This document shows, one piece after another, positions 1 through 6,686 of a stretch of DNA of 7,003 nt. The number at the start of each line of letters is the position of its first letter. Position 1 is the stretch's first letter. A program made the position numbers and the translations under genes. The DNA is taken from NCBI GenBank assembly GCA_024641365.1, contig JAHEDF010000197.1, positions 1-7,003 of the forward strand. Direction: 5' to 3'. The DNA comes from Planctomycetota bacterium (GTDB lineage Bacteria; Planctomycetota; UBA11346). The notes below the pieces were generated by a model. The model saw only the letters and a program-made list of their open reading frames with translations, was not told the DNA's origin and searched no databases.

Positions 1-100
1 TAGTGAGACCACCTCGCCCAGCTTTAAGACGTTAATTTATTTCGAATCAGTCGTCCCTGCGTTAAAAAATATATTACTCAAACGATAAGAGAAAACTGCT

Positions 101-2878
101 ATGCATGGGAATCTGATCCGAATAAAACTTTTGGCTGCAGTTATTTTCTCAATGGTGTTGTTCACTGTCCCTATTCAGGCAGCTGATCGCTTACCGGACA
201 AGCAGACCATAACTGAAGCGTACGTTTACTTGCTTGGGCGCGCCATCGTCATCAGGCAGGAACTGACCGATCTCAAGGAAGCCGGCGTCGCATACAATTC
301 GATTAAATATAACCCGGTCGGTTCGGCGGATTTCGTCAACCCGAACCTCGACGTTGCCTATATGGAAGCGTGGATAGCAGTCGACGACACCACGCCGGTG
401 GTACTTGAGGTGCCGCAGATAAATGGGCGCTATTATACGGCCCAGATCCTCGACGAGTGGGGCGAAGTGATCACCAATATTAATGAGCGTAATTACCCAT
501 TACATCCGCACGGAAAATTCGCCTTTGTCATGCCCGGCTCCACGGTGAGCGTGCCTGCAGATGCGGTCCGCATTGAGCTGCATTCACGTAAAGCAAAAAT
601 GCTAGCACGCGTAGAATTGAAAACGGATAAAGACGGTGCCGTTGCACTGCAAAAGCAGTTTAAACTCACAGCACTCGGTAATCCTGCGATTGCCCAGGTA
701 GCGCCAATGGCAAACTTTGGAAATAAAGAATTAATCGGGGTTGAAATTTTTGACCATGTCGAAGCAGTACTTGCCAGTGCATTGGATATATCCCCAATTG
801 CTGCACAGATGCAAACGACGGTGCGCGATATTGCAAAGTTAGCGCAAGATCCAGTTCAACGCAAAACGTTGGATGCACTCATTAAATCTGACGTGGTGCC
901 ACAATTTTTACAATTCGCTGTCACAAAGTCTGGCGCCTTCAAAAATAATTGGCTTGCGACTTTAGGTACTGGTAATTACGGAAACAATTACTGGATACGT
1001 AGCTCGGCAAACTTGGTGGGTCTGTGGGCTAATACCAATGACGAAGTAATTTATTTCGTTGCAACACAGGACGCCGATGGTGAACCACTTAATGGTGCTC
1101 ATGATTATGTCATCGAATTTTCCGCTGAGAATCGTCCCGACGCAGTAGTGGATGCTTACTGGTCAGTCATTCTCGTAGATGTTCCAGACTATCGTGTGGT
1201 GCCAAACCCATTAAATCGATTTAACCTCAACAGCCACTCGCCGCTAAAAAGTGAGGCTGACGGGTCACTGAAAATTCTTCTCGCCAGCAAGCTCAACTCA
1301 TCAGTGCCGGAGTCAAACTGGCTGCCTTCCGCAAGCGGCAAAGGTTTCTCACTGACGTTGCGAACCTATGTCCCAAAGGATTTAGTGAAACGCGGCGAAT
1401 GGTTTCCGCCAACAATTAAACGCATCAAGCAAACTGAAAAATCTCCTGACGCCAAATTCAAGGCAGTAGTCCCGTCATCCATCCTCACTCCCGACAAGGT
1501 CCAGACGGAACTTCTCGGTGAACTGCAATTTTTCGACGGCATGCCGGACAAGACTACAGTTTCAAAGACTTATGACTTCATCGACGTGGCACGTGGGGCG
1601 GAGGCATTCCTGAATGGCATCCCAGCGGCCTCTGTCTACGCGATTTTAGAAGGCTTCAAAGAAGCCGGCATGAAGCCCGGCGACATGGCTATCACTGAAG
1701 AATTAATGGATGCGCGTTCACTTTATCTCACGCCGAATTCTACGACCCCGTATTGCATGCTTGAGTTGAACGTCAAAGAAGGCCCGATGGTGATGGAAGT
1801 GCCGCCAGGGGTGCTAGGTCCTGTTGGTGATGCATTTTTTCGTTGGGTCACGGATGTCGGCGTGACAGGACCCGACAAAGGCGAAGGCGGCAAATACCTT
1901 TTCGTCCATTCGTCCTATCAAGGCGACATTCCCCCCGGCTATTTCGTGGTGAAGGTGGCGACCTATCGTAACCCTGCTTTCTTCCGCATCTTTGTTGAGA
2001 ATGGTGATATCGCAGGCGCAGTTCGCGGTGTGAAGGAGCGATTCCGATTGTATCCACTAGCGCAATCAAAGAACCCGCCAGCACAGAAATTCCACAACGT
2101 GTCTGGCATGACCATTAATACAGTGCACGCCAATGATTTTAAATTTTACGAAGAGATGAACGCCGTTATCCAGTACGAACCAGCGGACGCCTTCAACGCT
2201 GAATTGCTGGGCTTGTTCGCAGCGATTGGAATTAAAAAAGGACGTCCGTTTGCTCCTGATGCACGAATGAAAAAACTGCTGACTGAGGCAATAGCCATTG
2301 GCAATGCCACCGCCCGTTCTATTTGCTTCGCGCCTCGTTCGCAGAGCACCTACTACTATCCAGACCGCCAGTGGTATGCCAGTTTCGCTGGCACGTATGA
2401 CTTCATGGATGGCGGGGCAATGAGTTTAGATAATCGAGTCTTGTGGCATTACATCGCCACTGGCGTGACGCCGGCCATGGCCACGCCCAAAGTCGGGACG
2501 GGCTCAGTCTATCCGATGACCGTCCGTGATTCGGACGGAAATTATCTCGATGGCGGCAAGACCTATTCCGTAACCTTGCCCAGCCCAATTCCTGCCAAGG
2601 CCTTCTGGTCTTTCATGGCCTACTCCGGACAGCATCGTTCAATTCTGGAAACCGACCAAAAACTAGGTGGGCTCGATAGTCTCAATCCGAAGGTCGCGCC
2701 CAACGCAGATGAATCTTACACAATCTGGTTCGGACCAAAGGCGCCGACGGGTCATGAGAACAACTGGGTCCAGACTATGCCCGGAAAAAGCTACTTTGTA
2801 TTTATGCGCCTGTACGGACCGCTGGAATCGTGGTTCGACAAGAGCTGGAAACCGGGTGATTTCATACGCGAAAAATAG
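101..2878 (+). CDS. Exported protein with two tandem DUF1254-DUF1214 units
   Basis: The 925-residue protein starts with a typical Sec signal peptide: basic start, hydrophobic stretch at about 9-23, likely cleavage after PIQA at residue 27. It is therefore probably periplasmic. Two units follow. Unit one has a DUF1254-like region at about 60-195 and a DUF1214-like region at about 330-435, with the family-typical NWLPSASGKGFSLTLRTYVP ending. Unit two has DUF1254 at about 525-660 and DUF1214 at about 805-915, ending in NNWVQTMPGKSYFVFMRLYG and a W-x-P motif. Most family members carry a single pair in roughly 350-500 residues, so this length fits a fused double copy. The halves are clearly divergent, so the duplication or fusion is old. 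Biochemical function is unknown in this family. A weak purine-rich AAGAG lies 9 bases before the ATG. An AT-rich TATATT at 70-75 could be a -10 box, but no convincing -35 was found. No same-strand neighbour is visible. Domain assignment is from remembered motifs. Confidence 0.88.
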   Translation: MHGNLIRIKLLAAVIFSMVLFTVPIQAADRLPDKQTITEAYVYLLGRAIVIRQELTDLKEAGVAYNSIKYNPVGSADFVNPNLDVAYMEAWIAVDDTTPVVLEVPQINGRYYTAQILDEWGEVITNINERNYPLHPHGKFAFVMPGSTVSVPADAVRIELHSRKAKMLARVELKTDKDGAVALQKQFKLTALGNPAIAQVAPMANFGNKELIGVEIFDHVEAVLASALDISPIAAQMQTTVRDIAKLAQDPVQRKTLDALIKSDVVPQFLQFAVTKSGAFKNNWLATLGTGNYGNNYWIRSSANLVGLWANTNDEVIYFVATQDADGEPLNGAHDYVIEFSAENRPDAVVDAYWSVILVDVPDYRVVPNPLNRFNLNSHSPLKSEADGSLKILLASKLNSSVPESNWLPSASGKGFSLTLRTYVPKDLVKRGEWFPPTIKRIKQTEKSPDAKFKAVVPSSILTPDKVQTELLGELQFFDGMPDKTTVSKTYDFIDVARGAEAFLNGIPAASVYAILEGFKEAGMKPGDMAITEELMDARSLYLTPNSTTPYCMLELNVKEGPMVMEVPPGVLGPVGDAFFRWVTDVGVTGPDKGEGGKYLFVHSSYQGDIPPGYFVVKVATYRNPAFFRIFVENGDIAGAVRGVKERFRLYPLAQSKNPPAQKFHNVSGMTINTVHANDFKFYEEMNAVIQYEPADAFNAELLGLFAAIGIKKGRPFAPDARMKKLLTEAIAIGNATARSICFAPRSQSTYYYPDRQWYASFAGTYDFMDGGAMSLDNRVLWHYIATGVTPAMATPKVGTGSVYPMTVRDSDGNYLDGGKTYSVTLPSPIPAKAFWSFMAYSGQHRSILETDQKLGGLDSLNPKVAPNADESYTIWFGPKAPTGHENNWVQTMPGKSYFVFMRLYGPLESWFDKSWKPGDFIREK

Positions 2879-3163
2879 TACCAGTTAGCAACATATTCTT
2901 ATGAATGATGCTGTGCACATTAATTAGAGCTCATCACAAATGTGTTATCATTAAAATGCGCATACAGGCCAGATAAAAAAATTAATGGCTTATTAATTAC
3001 AGCTTTGGTAATCGTCGGCTTAATTCATATGTCAGAGTGGCTGCGTGAATTTTGCCACACCACAGGATATACCCCACAATTTACCGTGGCATCAGTCCTG
3101 TAATTTACTAATGCGCTTTTGCAGGGAAATTGGTATAAAATTATACTTCAGATTTCATCTAAT
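2879..3163. other. Convergent intergenic gap, no clear terminator
   Basis: This AT-rich gap separates the converging DUF1254/DUF1214 gene and the lipoprotein gene. No GC-rich hairpin followed by a T-run was found on either strand. Only weak inverted repeats are visible: CACATT with AATGTG around 2916-2944, and GTATAA-AA-TTATAC at 3133-3146. A plus-strand frame at 2942-3103 is described separately. Confidence 0.5.
2942..3103 (+). other. Doubtful 53-codon frame with one hydrophobic segment
   Basis: A plus-strand frame from a GTG at 2942 to TAA at 3101-3103 would encode 53 residues. It has a basic stretch (PDKK), one hydrophobic segment (GLLITALVIVGLIH) and a polar tail ending FTVASVL. The frame opens only after a stop just upstream, has no ATG before the hydrophobic segment, and has no Shine-Dalgarno sequence before the GTG. 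It could be a small membrane protein, a remnant of a longer gene, or chance in AT-rich DNA. I do not recognise a family. Confidence 0.2.
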
Positions 3164-3400
3164 CTAATGCCGAAACTTAATATTCTTCCGTTTCTCAAAA
3201 TCATTATTGAGATTGGTATTCAGCGGATGATCGTGAGGTAAATCTGGGTATTTCCGGTTGTCTGAGCCGCATCCAGCAAAAAATACCATTAAAAACCCGC
3301 ACACTAACAACCACATAACGGTGCGATTAATAACAATATGATTACGACAGAAATAGGCCGAAGTCGTTTTTAACGTTGAGCCCATCAATGTATTGTCCAT
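3164..3400 (-). CDS. Small putative lipoprotein, last gene of the operon
   Basis: The 78-residue product has a hydrophobic segment at about 29-41 followed by FAGCGSDN, a lipobox-like site with Cys44 as possible lipidated residue. A polar 34-residue tail follows, rich in Asn, Asp, His and Lys, with no domain I recognise. The -3 residue is Phe rather than the usual Leu, and the stretch before the hydrophobic core is long (28 residues), so a later start at Met29 is possible. The ATG at 3400 is favoured because an AGGAG sits 7 bases upstream, the best ribosome binding site in the window. The gene begins 26 bases after the permease stop on the same strand, so it is probably co-transcribed. An alternative reading is a small single-pass membrane protein. 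Function unknown. Confidence 0.6.
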   Translation of the reverse strand: MDNTLMGSTLKTTSAYFCRNHIVINRTVMWLLVCGFLMVFFAGCGSDNRKYPDLPHDHPLNTNLNNDFEKRKNIKFRH

Positions 3401-3407
3401 GAATCAT

Positions 3408-3414
3408 CTCCTTT
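3408..3414 (-). promoter_or_regulatory. Strong ribosome binding site of the small lipoprotein gene
   Basis: On the minus strand the sequence reads AAAAGGAGATGATTC just before the ATG, placing AGGAG 7 bases from the start. It supports the start at 3400 and suggests independent, efficient translation of this last gene, unlike the coupled genes before it. Confidence 0.7.
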
Positions 3415-3426
3415 TTTTACGGAGTC

Positions 3427-4872
3427 TTACTTCGCCCACACGAACCAATAGACAGCCATGAGCAATGGAATGGCAATTAAATTTAATAATGCACCCCATT
3501 TAATCATGGTGCTTACGCGAAATTCATTGCTGGCAAAAGCGATTGCGAGCGGGGGTGAACCCATGGGTAACATAAATGCGAGACCAGCTGATAAGGCCAC
3601 TGTTAATGTGAGTAGCAACGGATCTATGCCGATAATCGGTGCTAAGCCGATCATCAGTGGCACTAATACACCGACTACCGCAGCATTGCTAATTGCTTCA
3701 GTTAATATTTTCGCGAGTAGCGCAATTAAACCGATCGCAATTAATGGGTGATGGCCTAAATACGGAACGATGACATGCGCAGCTTTAACGTGGGCGTGGG
3801 ATTCTTCTAGGGCTTTTGCGAGTGCTAGTGCTGCGCCGTAGAGTAATAATAAATCCCATGGCACATGTTTGGTTAAATCTTTCCATCTCACTAATCCGCT
3901 GCCTAATAAAATTGCCGCAACAGCGAGCGCAACAACCGCAATTTGTTTATAGCCCGCTAATGCCCATCCTAAAATAGCGACAATTAATAATCCCGTAACA
4001 GCGATTTGTTGAGGGCCGAAGCGACCAAGGGTGCGTCGACGTTCTGCTAAGGCAGCGCGCGCTTCGGCAATCGTTTTAATATCAACAGGGAAGGCGTATT
4101 CTAATAATAAGCAGGCAATAATGCCTAAGGGCACAGCGACGGGGAGGCTATACCACATTAATTCAAAAAATCCCGGTGCTTCAATACCAGCTTGAGTTAA
4201 GAAACCCATTGCTAACGGATTACGACCACCACCTAAATAGGTGACGATGCCGCCGATGGTGGCTCCCCAAGCGAGGGCAAAGAAAAGTCCCGTAACATAG
4301 GTGCTGCTGCCAGGTTTTTTACCAAGTGCTTCACGAATACGGCAGGCTAAGGGAAAAAACATCGCCATGACGGCATGTTCACTGATAACAAATGCAGCTA
4401 AAAAGGCGGTCCAAAATAAAACTTGTCGTAGTCGTCGTGGGCTGGTTCCTAATCCATCAATTAAGCGCAAGGCGGCATGGTCAATAACATGGGATGCCGA
4501 TAAACTACCTGCAATTAAAAATGCGCCGAGTAAAAAGAAGACAATATCTTTCCAATACCACGACGCAATTTCAGCGGGCGGTGCAATGCCAGTACATGCT
4601 AATGCAATAAAAACCCCAATTGCCGTAACGACTAAAGGAACAGCCGCCGTCACCCATAAAGTCACAGCGGCAAAAAATACAGCGAGCACACGCCAGACAT
4701 ATTGTTGGGCATCCGGCGCATTATCTAAAGGAATTAGAAAATGGACACCGATCAAAGCCATGATGACTAAGCTGACTAATAAGCCGCGCCAACTACGTGC
4801 TAATAAAATTAGCGCGAATGGTCGGCTGTCAAAGCGCAGCGTCGTCGGGGTTGCTGTGTCGTGATCGCTCAT
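3427..4872 (-). CDS. DASS/SLC13-family anion permease with altered SNT motifs
   Basis: The 481-residue, very hydrophobic protein has about 11-13 membrane segments (for example 31-50, 62-95, 108-128, 150-175, 286-326, 365-412, 455-478) and fits the divalent anion:sodium symporter (DASS/SLC13) family in length and layout. Two inverted-repeat halves are visible. The second half has TEAISNAA (391-398) and LPMGSPPLAIAF (435-446), matching the family's SNT and GTPPN signatures. In the first half the equivalents are ISEHAVMAMFFP (163-174) and LGGGRNPLAMGF (213-224). Canonical SNT motifs bind Na+ and substrate, so S-E-H and S-N-A suggest altered ion coupling or an unusual substrate. Family substrates include dicarboxylates, citrate and sulfate; which applies here is unknown. 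The start codon overlaps the stop of the preceding gene by 4 bases (ATGA), so translation is coupled to the radical-SAM-like gene. The operon setting makes a sulfur-containing or other anion a reasonable guess. Confidence 0.85.
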   Translation of the reverse strand: MSDHDTATPTTLRFDSRPFALILLARSWRGLLVSLVIMALIGVHFLIPLDNAPDAQQYVWRVLAVFFAAVTLWVTAAVPLVVTAIGVFIALACTGIAPPAEIASWYWKDIVFFLLGAFLIAGSLSASHVIDHAALRLIDGLGTSPRRLRQVLFWTAFLAAFVISEHAVMAMFFPLACRIREALGKKPGSSTYVTGLFFALAWGATIGGIVTYLGGGRNPLAMGFLTQAGIEAPGFFELMWYSLPVAVPLGIIACLLLEYAFPVDIKTIAEARAALAERRRTLGRFGPQQIAVTGLLIVAILGWALAGYKQIAVVALAVAAILLGSGLVRWKDLTKHVPWDLLLLYGAALALAKALEESHAHVKAAHVIVPYLGHHPLIAIGLIALLAKILTEAISNAAVVGVLVPLMIGLAPIIGIDPLLLTLTVALSAGLAFMLPMGSPPLAIAFASNEFRVSTMIKWGALLNLIAIPLLMAVYWFVWAK

Positions 4873-6044
4873 GCGGCATCCACCACACGTAAGCGACGGC
4901 GCATGCTCGCATACAAACGATCTGTAAATGTTGGTGCGTACGGATCATAACCCCACAACGTGCGCGGAAATCCACGTACGCGACTGAGCCACATACCATG
5001 GGCTCGTAATAAATCCGTACGCTCAGCACGCAGTGCTAAAATTGGTTCAGTTGGCACTAAGGTACCAGCTGGCACATCATCATCAGCGCCGGGTAACGGG
5101 CGAAATAATGCTAAATTAGGAACGATGCCATCTTTGGTCAGCAGTGGCAGTGCTTTTGAAATATTTCCTAATGGTTCGAGTCCTAATAATAAATCAGTAC
5201 TAACCGCGCCTTTGGGAAAATAACGCGCAGCCGCTTGCAGGCCATTCATGATGCGCTCGTGCGAAACGAATCGACTCCGCACCGGAGCAACCTGTGCAGC
5301 AGCCTCTGCATCCCACGCTAATAAATGGTAACTAATCGCGTCACAGCCTGCGGCATATAAATCTAATACTAAATTGGGATCATCGGGCGGTAATGCAGCG
5401 ACCGAGACCATGGTTGGTAATGCACGTTTGAGTGCTTGAATGTATGGCACTAAATCATTGAGACCGCCATCATCTTTTAATATATGACTGGCCTCCAAAT
5501 GTACGAGACGTGCTCCCGCAAAATGCCACGCGGCTTCTGCGCAAGCGACGACTTCGTCAACTGACCATTGTCCTTTTTGTAATGGTCGTTGTGAGGGTAA
5601 TCCTAAAAAACGTCGCGGACGATCGAGTCCTAAACCATCGCGTGCGGCAAATGGCGCAACCACTAACCAACTGCCATGGACCGCACCAATTTCTCCACAC
5701 GAAATTCCGGAGTGCGTGCGCTGATGACGAAAGCGCGCCGTGTCAGGAATGGTAACTGGAATCGATCCGTGACGCGGATGTTGGAGAATAAAATTATTGC
5801 TGTTGGGATCACTAAATCCCAGCACGTACGGAGACGTGCGTGCATACCCAGGGGCAACGCAGACATTTGTCCACCAATTTCCAGGCAGAACTAAATCAAT
5901 TCCTTCAGAGGCTGTGCCTGGAATTTCACTCGCGGATAACGCCAAATCAAAACCGGCAGCGATAAGATCATCGCCTAAACGCACACCTTGATTAGTGAGA
6001 TCGAGTCGCAGTGCCGCGACCTCGGCGGCCGCGGGAGTTGTCAT
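4869..6044 (-). CDS. Radical-SAM-fold protein lacking the cluster cysteines
   Basis: The 391-residue protein has an N-terminal region (about 1-130) and then a radical-SAM-type barrel. Barrel signs are SVDEVVACAEAAWHFAGARL (161-180), VHLEASH (181-187), PYIQALKRALP (200-210), AAGCDAISYHLLAWD (231-245), VSTDLLLGLEPLG (281-293) and VPNLALFRPLPGA (308-320). This run resembles BioB/ThiH-like proteins and, from memory, the MSMEG_0568-type radical SAM family. Where that family has a cysteine triplet after the HG motif (here AVHG, 121-124), this protein reads AARDGLGLDRPRRFLGLPSQ (133-152). R144 and L147 occupy the C-x-F-C positions, and A134 or R135 the first cysteine. Only C62, C116, C168 and C234 remain, and none forms CX3CX2C. 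The protein may bind SAM or a related ligand without radical chemistry, or use another cluster arrangement. Its ATG lies 3 bases after the carrier gene's stop, and its TGA overlaps the permease start. Confidence 0.7.
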   Translation of the reverse strand: MTTPAAAEVAALRLDLTNQGVRLGDDLIAAGFDLALSASEIPGTASEGIDLVLPGNWWTNVCVAPGYARTSPYVLGFSDPNSNNFILQHPRHGSIPVTIPDTARFRHQRTHSGISCGEIGAVHGSWLVVAPFAARDGLGLDRPRRFLGLPSQRPLQKGQWSVDEVVACAEAAWHFAGARLVHLEASHILKDDGGLNDLVPYIQALKRALPTMVSVAALPPDDPNLVLDLYAAGCDAISYHLLAWDAEAAAQVAPVRSRFVSHERIMNGLQAAARYFPKGAVSTDLLLGLEPLGNISKALPLLTKDGIVPNLALFRPLPGADDDVPAGTLVPTEPILALRAERTDLLRAHGMWLSRVRGFPRTLWGYDPYAPTFTDRLYASMRRRLRVVDAA

Positions 6045-6047
6045 TGC

Positions 6048-6323
6048 TCAGCCGCCCGCAATCGCTGGCACAATATCGATCAGATCACCGTCTTTGATCA
6101 TAGTTTGTTGGCCGTCCATAAAACGAATATCTTCTTCACCAACAAACACGTTAACGAAACGACGGAGTTTTCCTGCATCATCACATAAGCGCGCTTTGAT
6201 GCCTGGGTGCGCAGCTTCAATGGCATTTAATGCTTCATCGATAGTAGCTGCCATGACTTCAATGTTTTCCTTACCGGCGGTCAAATTGCGCAACACGCTG
6301 GGGATACGAACGGTTATGGCCAT
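6048..6323 (-). CDS. CysO/MoaD-type sulfur-carrier protein with C-terminal Gly-Gly
   Basis: The 91-residue product is a small beta-grasp, ubiquitin-like protein. It starts MAITVRIPSVLRNLTAGK, has the helix-region pattern TIDEALNAIEAAHPGIKARL, then RRFVNVFVGEEDIRF, and ends DIVPAIAGG with Gly-Gly as the very last residues. The pattern (IPS-LR, L-RFVN-YVN/GEDVRF, GD---I-PA-AGG) closely resembles mycobacterial CysO as I remember it, more than MoaD or ThiS. In CysO the C-terminal Gly is adenylated by an E1-like enzyme, converted to a thiocarboxylate, and donates sulfide to CysM for cysteine synthesis; Mec then trims the adduct. None of those partners is in the window. The start at 6323 is chosen because AAAGGA lies 7 bases upstream and the protein then aligns with family length. 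The same frame stays open upstream through the 8-bp repeat array, but that extension looks spurious. It is probably the first gene of the operon. Confidence 0.85.
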   Translation of the reverse strand: MAITVRIPSVLRNLTAGKENIEVMAATIDEALNAIEAAHPGIKARLCDDAGKLRRFVNVFVGEEDIRFMDGQQTMIKDGDLIDIVPAIAGG

Positions 6324-6330
6324 GACAGGG

Positions 6331-6336
6331 TCCTTT
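6331..6336 (-). promoter_or_regulatory. Ribosome binding site fixing the sulfur-carrier start
   Basis: On the minus strand AAAGGA lies 7 bases before the ATG at 6323. It supports this start over the longer frame that runs back through the repeat array to a GTG at 6587, which has no ribosome binding site. Confidence 0.65.
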
Positions 6337-6390
6337 CCAGTGGGGCGGGATGATGGTGATAGAGTGGGGTTGGGCAAGCGGATATGTGTG

Positions 6391-6518
6391 GAAGTCCGGA
6401 AGTCCGGAAGTCCGGAAGTCTGGAAGTCCGGAAGTCTGGAAGTCTGGAAGTCCGGAGGTCCGGAGGTCCGGAAGTCCGGAGGTCCGGAAGTCCGGAGGTC
6501 CGGAAGTCCGGAAGTCTT
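6391..6518 (+). repeat. Tandem array, 16 units of the 8-bp repeat GAAGTCCG
   Basis: Sixteen contiguous 8-base units run without gaps. Eight are GAAGTCCG (units 1, 2, 3, 5, 8, 11, 13, 15), three are GAAGTCTG (4, 6, 7), four are GAGGTCCG (9, 10, 12, 14), and the last is GAAGTCTT. Most unit junctions create the palindrome TCCGGA. Variation is confined to two transition positions, and the variants are clustered, as expected from slippage and partial unit duplication. The array contains no stop codon in any frame, so it generates long spurious frames on both strands with an 8-residue period (for example SGPPDFRT). It lies 67 bases upstream of the sulfur-carrier start, read on the minus strand. Confidence 0.95.
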
Positions 6519-6606
6519 GGGGTGAGGTGTAATTTTTTTACTAGGGATATTATCGGCGAGCTGCAGAAAGGTGTTCGCTGCGCTCACTTTTGAGTTTCGA
6601 CATTAT

Positions 6607-6645
6607 TACTACTATTCTGGCGCTTTGCGCCGCCTTTTTGTAGTA
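6607..6645. repeat. Nested inverted repeat with terminator-like core
   Basis: An outer arm TACTAC (6607-6612) pairs with GTAGTA (6640-6645). Inside, GGCGC (6619-6623) pairs with GCGCC (6627-6631) around a TTT loop, and TTTTT follows at 6635-6639. The core with its T-run resembles a weak plus-strand intrinsic terminator, but no plus-strand gene ends here. It may be a REP-like intergenic element, or a structure in the queA 3' region. Confidence 0.4.
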
Positions 6646-6686
6646 CCTAGGGAAACATTCAATAACCCGCAACCATTTACCAACCC

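Noticed and set aside
2879..2960. Intrinsic terminator after the DUF1254/DUF1214 gene
   Set aside because: Only weak AT-rich inverted repeats are present, without a stable stem and following T-run.
4301..4864. 187-codon plus-strand frame
   Set aside because: It lies wholly antisense to the permease, whose motifs and membrane segments are convincing. The plus frame is rich in Lys, Ala and Thr with no recognisable domain.
6391..6518. CRISPR array
   Set aside because: The repeats are 8 bases and contiguous, with no spacers, and no cas genes are nearby.
6324..6587. N-terminal extension of the sulfur carrier running through the repeat array to a GTG at 6587
   Set aside because: The extension is low-complexity translation of the 8-bp repeat, the GTG has no ribosome binding site, and the internal ATG at 6323 has a good one and gives normal family length.
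5995..6593. Plus-strand frames reading SGSPEVRK-type repeats
   Set aside because: The 8-bp array has no stop in any frame, so open frames arise automatically. They are antisense to the carrier and radical-SAM-like genes.
6519..6686. Complete insertion sequence or MITE between the inverted arrays
   Set aside because: There is no transposase, and no clean terminal inverted repeat with target duplication. The CTAGGGA direct repeat is only 7 bases and lies inside the segment, so mobility stays a hypothesis.
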